Source: Pseudomonadota bacterium (GTDB lineage: Bacteria > Pseudomonadota > Gammaproteobacteria > Burkholderiales > Gallionellaceae). From it: 26,757 nucleotides of DNA. Positions 15,909 to 23,282 of this stretch are shown here, piece by piece (the stretch's first letter is position 1; the number at the start of each line of letters is the position of its first letter). A program made the translations under genes and the position numbers. The DNA is taken from assembly GCA_021822115.1 (NCBI GenBank), contig JAJZSA010000028.1, positions 1 to 26,757 of the forward strand, given 5' to 3'. A model generated the notes under the pieces. The model had not been told where the DNA came from. It did no database searches and saw only the letters and a program-made list of their open reading frames with translations.

Positions 15909-18900
15909 ATGTCTGGAGAGAATCAAACCGAGTTGCGCCTGATCGACATCGCCACGCGCGAGGTCGTCACCGGCTTAGCCGACAGCCCCCTTTCTGCCGC
16001 TGCCAGCACCATGGCGCAGCATCGATATTCCTCGTTGGTCGTGGTCGATCAGGCCGGTCATCCGCTGGGCATCGTCACCGAGCGCAACATCCTGCGTGCC
16101 ATGCGTGATGGGCTGCCCGCCGATACCCCGCTGCATGTGGTCATGACGTCGCCGCTGGTCACTTCGCCGGGAGACACCCCGGCACTCGAGGGCTATCGTA
16201 TCTGCCTGCGCGAGGGTATCCGTCATCTGGTGCTGGTGGATGGCGCCGGCACCTTGTGCGGTCTGGTCAGCGACACCGATTTCCGCCAGCACATGGAACT
16301 CACCGTGCTCGCCGGGCGGCGGCGCATCGTCTCCATCGCTCAGCGCACCGCCATCGCCTTGCCGCCGGAGGCGCGGCTCAGTGCCGCGCTCGATCTGATG
16401 CATGCGCAACGCAAGACCTGCGTGGCAGTGGTCGAAGGCGATCAGCCGATCGGCATCGTCACCGAGCGCGACGTGGTGCGCCTGTATTCCGGACGCACCG
16501 GCTGGGAAGCTGTCACCCTGCGCGAAGTGATGACGACGCCGGTGCTCAGCATCCCGGTGGAGGCCAGCACCAGCCAGGCAGCGGAACTGATGCTGGCGCA
16601 CGGGGTGCGGCATCTGGTGGTCACCGATGGCGCGGGGCACATGCGCGGCATGGTGGAAGAGCAGGACCTGACGCGCCTGATGAGCAGCGGCCTGCACGAG
16701 CAGCGTGCCGGACTGGAAGAGTCCTTCCTGCGCACCCTGCTCGACACCATCCCCGACCTGGTGTGGCTGAAGGATGTGGATGGCCGCTACCTCGCCTGCA
16801 ACCCGCGTTTCGGACGCCTGTATGGCAAGCGCGAGCGCGACCTGGTCGGCAAGACCGATTACGACTTCGTCGAGCGCGACCTTGCCGATTTCTTTCGCCA
16901 GAACGATCGCGAGGCGATGGCGGCCGGCGGTCCGCGTATGAACGAGGAATGGCTGACCTTCGCCGAGGACGACTATCACGGCCTGTTCGAGACGCTGAAG
17001 ACGCCGATGCACGATGCCAGCGGCAGATTGATCGGCGTGCTCGGCATCGCGCGCGACATCACCGCGCGCAAGCAACAGCAGCAACGGCTGGAACTGTTGC
17101 AGCGCGCGGTCGATGCCTCCGGCGATGCGATCTTCCTCATCGCGCGCGACCTGCGCTTCCATTACGTGAACGAGACCGCCTGCCACATGCTGGGTTACAC
17201 GCGCGAGCAACTGTTGCAGATGACCCCGGCGGACATCGATCCCGACATGCCGTTGCTGCGGATGCGCGAGATGATGGAGCAGGCGCAGGAGGGCGGCCGC
17301 AAGCGCTTCGAGACCCGTCACCGCGCACGCGATGGCAGCATCATCGATGTCGAGATCAGCGCCACCATCATCCACTATGACGGCGAGCGCTATTCGCTGG
17401 CCATGGTGCGCGACGTCACCGACCGCCGTCGCGTGGAGGAAGCGCTGCGCATCAATGCCAGCGTGTTCGACAACAGTCAGGAAGCCATCATCGTCACCGA
17501 CGCCGGCAACCGCATCATCGATGTGAACAATGCCTTTACTCACATCACCGGTTACACGCGCGCCGAGGTGCTGGGCAAGAATCCGCGCCTGCTGAGTTCG
17601 GGGCGGCAGGATGCCTCGTTCTATGCCGAGATGTGGCAAGCCCTGCATGAGCATCATGCCTGGCGCGGCGAGATCTGGAACCGGCGCAAGGATGGCGAGG
17701 TGTTCGCCGAGATGCTGTCCATCTCGCTCATCGCCGACGATCAAGGGCGGGTGCAGCGCCATGTCGGCGTGTTCTCCGACATCACCTATCTCAAGGACCA
17801 TGAGGCCGAATTGAGCCATGTCGCCAATTACGATGCGCTGACCGGCGTGCCCAACCGGCGCCTGCTCGCCGACCGCATGCGTCAGGCCATGGGCGTCGCC
17901 TTGCGCGGCGATGCGATGCTGGCCGTGTGTTATCTCGATCTCGACGGCTTCAAGGAAGTGAACGACCGCCATGGCCACGAGCAGGGCGACAAGCTGCTGG
18001 TCGAGATCACGCGTCGCCTGCTTTCCATGCTGCGTGCCGGTGACACGCTGGCACGCCTGGGCGGCGACGAGTTCGTGCTGCTGTTCAACGAGCTGCGCCA
18101 GGAGAGCGAGTGCTACAACGTGCTCGACCGGGTGATGGCCGTCATCGCCGAACCGGTGGTGCTGGGCACGGCACAGGTGACGGTCTCCGCCAGCATCGGT
18201 GTCACCTTCTTCCCGGATGACGATGCCGACGGCGATACTTTGTTGCGCCACGCCGACCAAGCCATGTACGTGGCCAAGCAGCATGGCAAGAACCGTTTCC
18301 ATGTCTACGATGCGCTGCACGACCAGCGTGTGCGCAGCCTGCACGAAGGTCGCCGCCGCATCGAACTGGGATTGAAGGCCGGCGAGTTCGAGCTGTACTA
18401 CCAGCCCAAGCAGGATCTCGCAGCAGGCGACATATTCGGCGTCGAGGCGCTGATCCGCTGGAACCATCCGGAGCGCGGCCTGCTCGCGCCGTACGAGTTC
18501 CTGCCTATCATCGAGAACTCCGAGCTGGATGTGCGGCTGGGCGAGTGGGTGATCGAGCATGCGCTGGCGCAACTGGCGGCCTGGCAACGCACCGGCCTTT
18601 TGCTGCAAGTGAGCGTGAACATCTCGGCCCATCACTTGCAGACGCCCGGCTTCGTGGCGGCCTTGCAACGCAGGCTGGAGCGCCATCCGCAACTGCCGCC
18701 GGACGTGCTACAGATCGAAGTGCTGGAGACCGCCGCACTGGACGACATCGTGCAATCTTCGGAAGTGATCGCGCAATGCCGTGCGCTCGGCATCAGCTTC
18801 GCGCTGGACGATTTCGGTACCGGCTATTCCTCGCTGGTCTATCTCAGCCGCCTCGGTGCGGACACGCTGAAGATCGACCAATCCTTCATCCAGGGCATGA

Positions 18901-19112
18901 GTCTGAACCAGGGTGACCAGGCCATCGTGCAAGGGGTCATCGCATTGGCGCGCGCCTTCGGCCGCAAGACCGTGGCCGAAGGGGTGGAGGACGGTGCGCT
19001 GGCGGGCAAACTGGCTGCCATGGGTTGCGACTATGCGCAAGGCTACAGCATCGCGCAGCCCATGCCGGCGGGCGAGTTTTTTGCGTGGCAGCAGAGTCGG
19101 AAGCAAGGCTGA
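15909..19112 (+). CDS. CBS-CBS-CBS-CBS-PAS-PAS-PAS-GGDEF-EAL protein (cyclic-di-GMP turnover)
   Basis: A 1067-residue cytoplasmic signalling protein. Four CBS motifs form two pairs (about 10-130 and 140-260; each with a GIVTER or comparable strand). Three PAS/PAC units follow (about 270-385 starting FLRTLLDTIPDLVWLKDVDG, 394-510, and 514-635 with NPRLLSSGRQD), then GGDEF (about 645-805) and EAL (about 820-1060). The cyclase site is intact (GGDEF, 718-722), with an inhibitory-site RAGD at 709-712, five residues upstream. The phosphodiesterase motifs are also present: EAL at 846-848, a DDFGTGYSSL segment, KIDQSFI and TVAEGVED. Both activities are possible in principle. CBS pairs usually bind adenine nucleotides, so the enzyme may link energy charge to cyclic-di-GMP. 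No transmembrane segment is seen. The ribosome site before the ATG is weak. Confidence 0.93.
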   Translation: MSGENQTELRLIDIATREVVTGLADSPLSAAASTMAQHRYSSLVVVDQAGHPLGIVTERNILRAMRDGLPADTPLHVVMTSPLVTSPGDTPALEGYRICLREGIRHLVLVDGAGTLCGLVSDTDFRQHMELTVLAGRRRIVSIAQRTAIALPPEARLSAALDLMHAQRKTCVAVVEGDQPIGIVTERDVVRLYSGRTGWEAVTLREVMTTPVLSIPVEASTSQAAELMLAHGVRHLVVTDGAGHMRGMVEEQDLTRLMSSGLHEQRAGLEESFLRTLLDTIPDLVWLKDVDGRYLACNPRFGRLYGKRERDLVGKTDYDFVERDLADFFRQNDREAMAAGGPRMNEEWLTFAEDDYHGLFETLKTPMHDASGRLIGVLGIARDITARKQQQQRLELLQRAVDASGDAIFLIARDLRFHYVNETACHMLGYTREQLLQMTPADIDPDMPLLRMREMMEQAQEGGRKRFETRHRARDGSIIDVEISATIIHYDGERYSLAMVRDVTDRRRVEEALRINASVFDNSQEAIIVTDAGNRIIDVNNAFTHITGYTRAEVLGKNPRLLSSGRQDASFYAEMWQALHEHHAWRGEIWNRRKDGEVFAEMLSISLIADDQGRVQRHVGVFSDITYLKDHEAELSHVANYDALTGVPNRRLLADRMRQAMGVALRGDAMLAVCYLDLDGFKEVNDRHGHEQGDKLLVEITRRLLSMLRAGDTLARLGGDEFVLLFNELRQESECYNVLDRVMAVIAEPVVLGTAQVTVSASIGVTFFPDDDADGDTLLRHADQAMYVAKQHGKNRFHVYDALHDQRVRSLHEGRRRIELGLKAGEFELYYQPKQDLAAGDIFGVEALIRWNHPERGLLAPYEFLPIIENSELDVRLGEWVIEHALAQLAAWQRTGLLLQVSVNISAHHLQTPGFVAALQRRLERHPQLPPDVLQIEVLETAALDDIVQSSEVIAQCRALGISFALDDFGTGYSSLVYLSRLGADTLKIDQSFIQGMSLNQGDQAIVQGVIALARAFGRKTVAEGVEDGALAGKLAAMGCDYAQGYSIAQPMPAGEFFAWQQSRKQG

Positions 19113-19190
19113 TACCGATACACTTCGGGGTTATATCCTTTTGTCCGACGCAGCAATACATTGGCCTTGAGATGTGGTTTTTGTCGTAAC

Positions 19191-19202
19191 GTTGTATACA
19201 AC
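19191..19202. promoter_or_regulatory. 12-bp perfect palindrome upstream of the small barrel gene
   Basis: GTTGTATACAAC is its own reverse complement. It lies 15 bases before the ATG at 19218 and contains TATACA, which could serve as a -10 hexamer. The best upstream -35-like sequence, TTGAGA (19167-19172), is 22 bp away, too far for a standard promoter. It may be an operator. It is followed by a run of seven G (19207-19213) that serves as the ribosome-site region. Confidence 0.4.
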
Positions 19203-19217
19203 CTGTGGGGGGGTAAA

Positions 19218-19781
19218 ATGAAAAAGGCAATATTGGCAGCAACGATCATCTCGGCCGCGATGGCCACACCGGCATGGGCGCAGGAAGGGCAGTGGGAAGC
19301 TTCCGTCGCCGGCAATATGACGGCCACCAGCACCAAGGTCGGCACGAGTACCTCAGAATCCACCAGCACCTTCATGTATTTCCGTCTGGGCGAGTACGTC
19401 ACCCCGGAGACCGTGGTGTACGGCACCATGTCGATGTTCGGCACCAGTAGCGGTGGCGGCACCACTTCCAATGTCGGCACCACCTTCGGTTTCGGCGCCA
19501 AGTACTACATGGATGCCGCGGTGAAATCCTCCTTCGTCCCCTTCGTCGAGGGCGAACTGCATGCGGTGGTGATCACCAGCGATACGCCCACGACCGCAGC
19601 CACCACGACTTCGGGCGGCGGCATGTCGTTCGGCATCGGCGGTTCCTATTTCATCACCGAGGCGGTCTCCGCCGACCTGTCGTTCCAGGCGTTCTCCGAT
19701 AGCCTGACCACCGACACGAGCTCCGTGAGCTTCACACAGAGCGGCGTGCGCATGCTGTTCGGCATGACCGCGCGTTACTGA
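19218..19781 (+). CDS. Small outer-membrane beta-barrel protein
   Basis: A 187-residue exported protein with signal peptide MKKAILAATIISAAMATPAWA cleaved before QEG. The mature part is Ser/Thr/Gly-rich with alternating strands and ends SGVRMLFGMTARY. The terminal aromatic Tyr and alternating pattern are the BAM-recognised C-terminal signature, and the size suits an eight-stranded barrel of the OmpA-N/OmpX type (outer membrane protein beta-barrel domain). Short low-complexity turns (TSSGGGTTSN, TPTTAATTTSGGG) look like surface loops. The ATG at 19218 is preferred over an in-frame upstream site at 19161 because the signal peptide starts there and a G-rich ribosome site precedes it. It lies upstream of the LPP20-type cluster; functional connection is only suggested. 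Confidence 0.75.
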   Translation: MKKAILAATIISAAMATPAWAQEGQWEASVAGNMTATSTKVGTSTSESTSTFMYFRLGEYVTPETVVYGTMSMFGTSSGGGTTSNVGTTFGFGAKYYMDAAVKSSFVPFVEGELHAVVITSDTPTTAATTTSGGGMSFGIGGSYFITEAVSADLSFQAFSDSLTTDTSSVSFTQSGVRMLFGMTARY

Positions 19782-19788
19782 ACCGTGT

Positions 19789-19816
19789 GCAGCGGCCGGC
19801 TTCGGCCGGTCGCTGC
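19789..19816 (+). other. Stable UUCG hairpin between barrel gene and LPP20 cluster
   Basis: A 12-bp stem (19789-19800 with 19805-19816, one G-U wobble) is closed by the C(UUCG)G tetraloop. It lies just after the barrel stop and 14 bases before the next ATG. No U-run follows, so it is more likely a 3'-end stabiliser, partial attenuator or processing site than a full terminator. Confidence 0.65.
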
Positions 19817-19830
19817 GACGTGGAGTCTCG

Positions 19831-20937
19831 ATGTCGCTGGGATCGCGCATCCTTCTGCTATTCCTTTTGTCGCTTCCCCTGCATGTGCGGGCGGAGCCGG
19901 ACAAGGTCGCCGTCGTGGTCTATGCCCAGGATGAGGTGGCGCGCCAGTATCAGCGCGTGGCACAGACGCGTCTGGAACAGTTGCTCACTGATAATGGCCT
20001 GCTCGTCCTCGACCAGGACAAGGCCGAAGAGCTGAAGCAGACCTGGGGCCGCCTGAGCGACCCGGGTGCGCTCATCACCGCCGAGGATTTTGTCGAGAAC
20101 GCGGGCAAGTACCAGTTGGCCGGTATCTATCGGCTGTATCTTTCTGCTGGCAAGGCGCAAGGGCTGGCGGCCACCTACACCGCCACGGCGGCGGCGGACC
20201 TCCGTTACGTCGATGAAGCGGCGGCCGCCCGCGCCTACACTTCTGCGCCGATGGGGACGCGCGGTATGCCGCCTTCGGATGGCTTGACCGAATCGGCGGC
20301 GGTGCTGAATGCCATCCGGCGTGCGGTCGACATGACGGCAGAACACTTCGGCCTGCAGGTGATGGATGCCACCAGCCCGCGTCTGGTGCATCTCACCTTG
20401 CGCCAGGTGGCCGGCAGCGGCGATGCCCTGCCTGTCGCAGCGGAACCGCTGCGCGCCAACGATGATGCCGCTGCCGGCCATGCGCGCCTGCAAGCCGACA
20501 GCTGGACCTCGGAAGAACCGACCTGCGTGCGCTATTCGCCAGATCAGCGCATGGCCGCCGTGGGCACCTACCTGATGCGCACCGCTTTCAATATCGGCAG
20601 GCCCACGCGCTCCTATGCCTCCTATCTGCATGTGGTCGATCTCGAAGCCGGCCGCGAGGTCGAACACTTCGAAGTGTCGCAGCGCGATACGCGCTACCAG
20701 CGCGGTGGCTCGCGCATCACCGATTGCCGCTTCATCCAGAGCTGGCGCTATGTCGCCGCGCTGTCGCAGAGCCATCTGTTGTTCGCCGACACCGAGCGCG
20801 GCATCGAGTTGGCCAGGGTGTTGTTCGATACGCCGTTCGAGGCGCCGCAGCTCAGCCATCTGCATGGCGCCAGCGGCGATTACCTGGTGGTGAGCGAAGG
20901 TAATCGCCGCCTCGTCTATCAAGTGGAGCGCGAATGA
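19831..20937 (+). CDS. Exported periplasmic protein of the LPP20-type cluster, function unknown
   Basis: A 368-residue exported protein with signal peptide MSLGSRILLLFLLSLPLHVRA. The N-terminal half (about 23-130) has alternating strand and helix (KVAVVVYAQ, a helix with ARQYQRVAQTRLEQLLTDNG, then LLVLDQDKAEELKQ), reminiscent of the CsgG/LpoB/FlgT type of alpha/beta domain; this is fold-level guesswork. The C-terminal part (about 225-368) is strand-rich with WD-like repeats such as TCVRYSPDQRMAAVGTYL, SYLHVVDLEAGREVEHFEV and HLLFADTERGIELARVLF, suggesting a partial beta-propeller. Its stop overlaps the ATG of the next gene by 4 bp (20934-20937), so the two proteins are probably made together. 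I do not recognise a named family. Confidence 0.72.
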   Translation: MSLGSRILLLFLLSLPLHVRAEPDKVAVVVYAQDEVARQYQRVAQTRLEQLLTDNGLLVLDQDKAEELKQTWGRLSDPGALITAEDFVENAGKYQLAGIYRLYLSAGKAQGLAATYTATAAADLRYVDEAAAARAYTSAPMGTRGMPPSDGLTESAAVLNAIRRAVDMTAEHFGLQVMDATSPRLVHLTLRQVAGSGDALPVAAEPLRANDDAAAGHARLQADSWTSEEPTCVRYSPDQRMAAVGTYLMRTAFNIGRPTRSYASYLHVVDLEAGREVEHFEVSQRDTRYQRGGSRITDCRFIQSWRYVAALSQSHLLFADTERGIELARVLFDTPFEAPQLSHLHGASGDYLVVSEGNRRLVYQVERE

Positions 20938-22412
20938 GCACGATGCGCCATCCCATCTTGTTAGCCTGCCTGTTGGGCATCTCCTGTCTCTTGCATGTCT
21001 CGACAGTATCCGCCGCCTCGTGTCGCGGCAGCGGCCCGCGCCCGGCCTGGGTGGACAGCCCGGAGAGCATCGCCGAAGGCTACTTCTATGCGGCCGGTGT
21101 CTCGGCCGATGCACGTGAACCGCTCGCCGAACGTATCGCGAGCGCGCGCCAGAACGCGCTCAAGGCGCTCTCCGGCATGATCGAAGTGTCGGTGCGTGAT
21201 GCCTTGATCCTGGAGCAATCCAGTGTGCGGCGCTGGGGCAGCGAATTCACCGACAGCAAGGTGAGCGCGGTGACCCAGACCTCCACCGCCGCCTCGTTGC
21301 GCAATGTCGAAGTGGTCGCCACCTGGGAGGATGCGGCGACCTGCGACCTGTGGCTGCGGGCGCGTATCGCGCAGCGCGATGTGGATAACGGCCGGCGCGA
21401 TGCACTGGCACGCATGCAGTTCGATGCGATGCGCGCGCAGCTGGCGCTGGCACAGGATGCGACACAGCGCGCTGCGGCAAGGGCCGATGCGCTGGCCGGC
21501 GCGGAAGAGCTGCTGGCGCGCATCGAGCTGGCGCGGGTGCCGCAAGCCGCCGCGCCGGAACACTATCGCGCCAGCCTGGATCAGTTGCGTGCTGCCTTGC
21601 AGGCCGAGCAGTCCGCACAGGGCGACCTGCAAACGGCTGACCGGCTGCTGGGCGAAGCCGCCTTGCAAAGCGATCGCACGGTGCGCGCCGAGCGATTGAT
21701 GCAGGCAGCCGCCACTTACCGCGGGCTGCTGAGTCGCTTTCCGGGCGGCCTGTCCGGCGTGTTCGCCAGCGGCGATCTGCTGTTCCGTCTCGGCAGTCTG
21801 GAGGAGGCGCGCGGCGACCAGTGCAGCGCCAAGGACTATTACCGCCAGGCGCAGCAAGCGCCGCAACTGGAGGGGCGCGCCGCCACTGCCGCCGACAAGG
21901 CGCAGGCTTTAGTGTGTACGCCGGCCGAGATGACGCAGGCGCGTTGGCGCCGCTTCTTCGAGGGGCGCACGGTGGCCTTGCAGTGTGCCTACCGTGTCGC
22001 CGGCAAGGTGGTGGCGTGGCACAAAGCGTGCGACGGCCTCGATGCACAGCTGCGCGCACTCGGCGCACGCGTGGAACGCGCACCGGCCCTGGAGGGCGCG
22101 CAGGTCGAGCAATTGGCCGAACAGGGGGTGCCGGACGGGCTGGTTCGCGACGAGCGACTGGTGTTGCTGCTGGTGGCCGATGGCCGGGTCGCGACGCGTG
22201 CCGCCGCGCAGCCGGGCGCTGCAAACGAGTATCAGTTCGACGGACGCATGGCGGTCGTGCTGCTGGATGGTACGCAACAGGTGTTCGCCGACCGCTTCAG
22301 CGGCATGACCGGCTGGAACCCGGTTTCGCAGCAGATGGTGATGGAAGTGCTCGCGCTCAACATGGTGAAGCGCTGGCAGAAGATGTTCGGCAAGTTCCTG
22401 GGTGATGCTTGA
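20934..22412 (+). CDS. Large exported LPP20-like protein
   Basis: A 492-residue exported protein with a signal peptide ending near VSTVSAA. Residues about 35-150 carry an LPP20-like domain (RPAWVDSPESIAEGYFYAAG, then a helix with QNALKALSGMIEVSVRDAL). The middle (about 155-320) is Ala/Gln/Arg-rich and helical, with a TPR-like pair around YRGLLSRFPG and CSAKDYYRQAQQAP. The C-terminal domain (about 330-490) has RTVALQCAYRVAGKVVAWHKACDG followed by an alpha/beta region with LVLLLVADGRV and SGMTGWNPVSQQMV. The first residue after the signal is not a lipobox Cys, so it is probably soluble periplasmic. Start and upstream stop overlap by 4 bp. Role unknown; it may be a scaffold or lipoprotein partner in the outer envelope. 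Confidence 0.75.
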   Translation: MSTMRHPILLACLLGISCLLHVSTVSAASCRGSGPRPAWVDSPESIAEGYFYAAGVSADAREPLAERIASARQNALKALSGMIEVSVRDALILEQSSVRRWGSEFTDSKVSAVTQTSTAASLRNVEVVATWEDAATCDLWLRARIAQRDVDNGRRDALARMQFDAMRAQLALAQDATQRAAARADALAGAEELLARIELARVPQAAAPEHYRASLDQLRAALQAEQSAQGDLQTADRLLGEAALQSDRTVRAERLMQAAATYRGLLSRFPGGLSGVFASGDLLFRLGSLEEARGDQCSAKDYYRQAQQAPQLEGRAATAADKAQALVCTPAEMTQARWRRFFEGRTVALQCAYRVAGKVVAWHKACDGLDAQLRALGARVERAPALEGAQVEQLAEQGVPDGLVRDERLVLLLVADGRVATRAAAQPGAANEYQFDGRMAVVLLDGTQQVFADRFSGMTGWNPVSQQMVMEVLALNMVKRWQKMFGKFLGDA

Positions 22413-22460
22413 ACGGGGGCTGCCGGGATGAAGTATCAACAAACGAAAGGAGATCGCATC

Positions 22461-23054
22461 ATGCGCAGACATATCGTTACATCGTTGGCATTCGTGGGGG
22501 TGGTCGGGCTGGCCGGTTGTGCCAGCGCACCGCCGGCAGAGAAGGTCGCCGCACCGGAGTGTCTGTTCCCGAATTCGCAGCAGCTCGCGCCGGGCTGGGT
22601 GTGCAACATGCCGGTGCCGGAAGCGACGGTGACGGCGGTCGGCATCGCGCCCAAGTCGGCAGCCGGTCCGGCCTTCATGCGCCAGATGGCGATGACCGAT
22701 GCGCGCGTGCAACTGGCGCAGACGGTGCGCACCCGGGTGCGCAACATGATCAAGCAATATGCCGAGACCACCGGCGCCGCCGATCAGCAGACGGTGGATC
22801 AGGTGAACACCTCGGTCACCAAGCAGATCACCGATGAATCGCTGGTGGGCACCAAGCTGTTGCGCACCATCACTGGACCGGACGGCACCCTGTATGCACT
22901 GGTCGGCGTGGATAACGCGGCCGCACAACAGATCGCCGAAGCCGCCATCCGCACCAGCATGAACAACGACCGTGCCGCCTGGCAGCAGTTCCGTGCCCAG
23001 AAGGCGCAGGACGAACTGGCCGCCGATATCGCTCGCCAGCCGGTCGGTCAGTGA
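22461..23054 (+). CDS. LPP20 family outer-membrane lipoprotein
   Basis: A 197-residue lipoprotein. The signal ends in lipobox LAGC with Cys20, followed by Ala and Ser (no Asp at +2), predicting sorting to the outer membrane. The mature part has the LPP20-like layout: APGWVCNMPVPEATVTAVGIA, then a helix with DARVQLAQTVRTRVRNMIKQY, and DESLVGTKLLRTITGPDGTLYALVGVD. The C-terminal helix, residues 171-186, contains the R..WQQ.R.Q..QDEL motif that recurs in the next, tiny lipoprotein. The ATG at 22461 is chosen over the in-frame ATG at 22428 because AAAGGAGA (22446-22453) is at the correct distance and the lipoprotein signal starts there. It follows the large LPP20-like gene after 48 bp. Confidence 0.85.
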   Translation: MRRHIVTSLAFVGVVGLAGCASAPPAEKVAAPECLFPNSQQLAPGWVCNMPVPEATVTAVGIAPKSAAGPAFMRQMAMTDARVQLAQTVRTRVRNMIKQYAETTGAADQQTVDQVNTSVTKQITDESLVGTKLLRTITGPDGTLYALVGVDNAAAQQIAEAAIRTSMNNDRAAWQQFRAQKAQDELAADIARQPVGQ

Positions 23055-23082
23055 ACATTGCGACTCGTGCAGGGGAGGCGGT

Positions 23083-23241
23083 ATGCGTAACTTAGTGGGT
23101 CTGGCGGCGTTGGTTTCGCTGTTGTCGGCACTCGCCGGCTGTGCCGGCAGCGGTGCACATCAACGCGAGGTATGGCAGCAGCAACGTTCGCAGCAAGGGC
23201 AGGACGAGTTGTCGCGGGAGACGCAACACAGCGCACCGTGA
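23083..23241 (+). CDS. 52-residue small lipoprotein
   Basis: A very small lipoprotein precursor. Signal MRNLVGLAALVSLLSALAG is followed by lipobox Cys20 (LAGC), leaving a 33-residue mature peptide rich in Gln, Glu and Arg with no hydrophobic core. Residues 28-43 share R..WQQ.R.Q..QDEL with the tail of the preceding LPP20 lipoprotein: 10 of 16 residues and 33 of 48 bases match. A strong GGGGAGG ribosome site (23072-23078) precedes the ATG by 4 bases, which argues that it is translated. It ends the cluster and is followed by a hairpin shared with the convergent sulP gene. Confidence 0.8.
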   Translation: MRNLVGLAALVSLLSALAGCAGSGAHQREVWQQQRSQQGQDELSRETQHSAP

Positions 23242-23250
23242 ACCGGGCGC

Positions 23251-23271
23251 GGCGACGGCCATGCCGTCGCC
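23251..23271. terminator. Hairpin between convergent lipoprotein and SulP genes
   Basis: A perfect 9-bp stem GGCGACGGC/GCCGTCGCC with a 3-base loop (CAT, 23260-23262) lies in the 41-bp gap between two converging stop codons. There is no U-run in either direction, so it is a plausible but non-classical bidirectional terminator. Confidence 0.5.
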
Positions 23272-23282
23272 CGCCACCGGTC

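Noticed and set aside
15975..18692. 905-codon minus-strand open frame
   Set aside because: Antisense shadow of the GGDEF-EAL gene; no recognisable domain.
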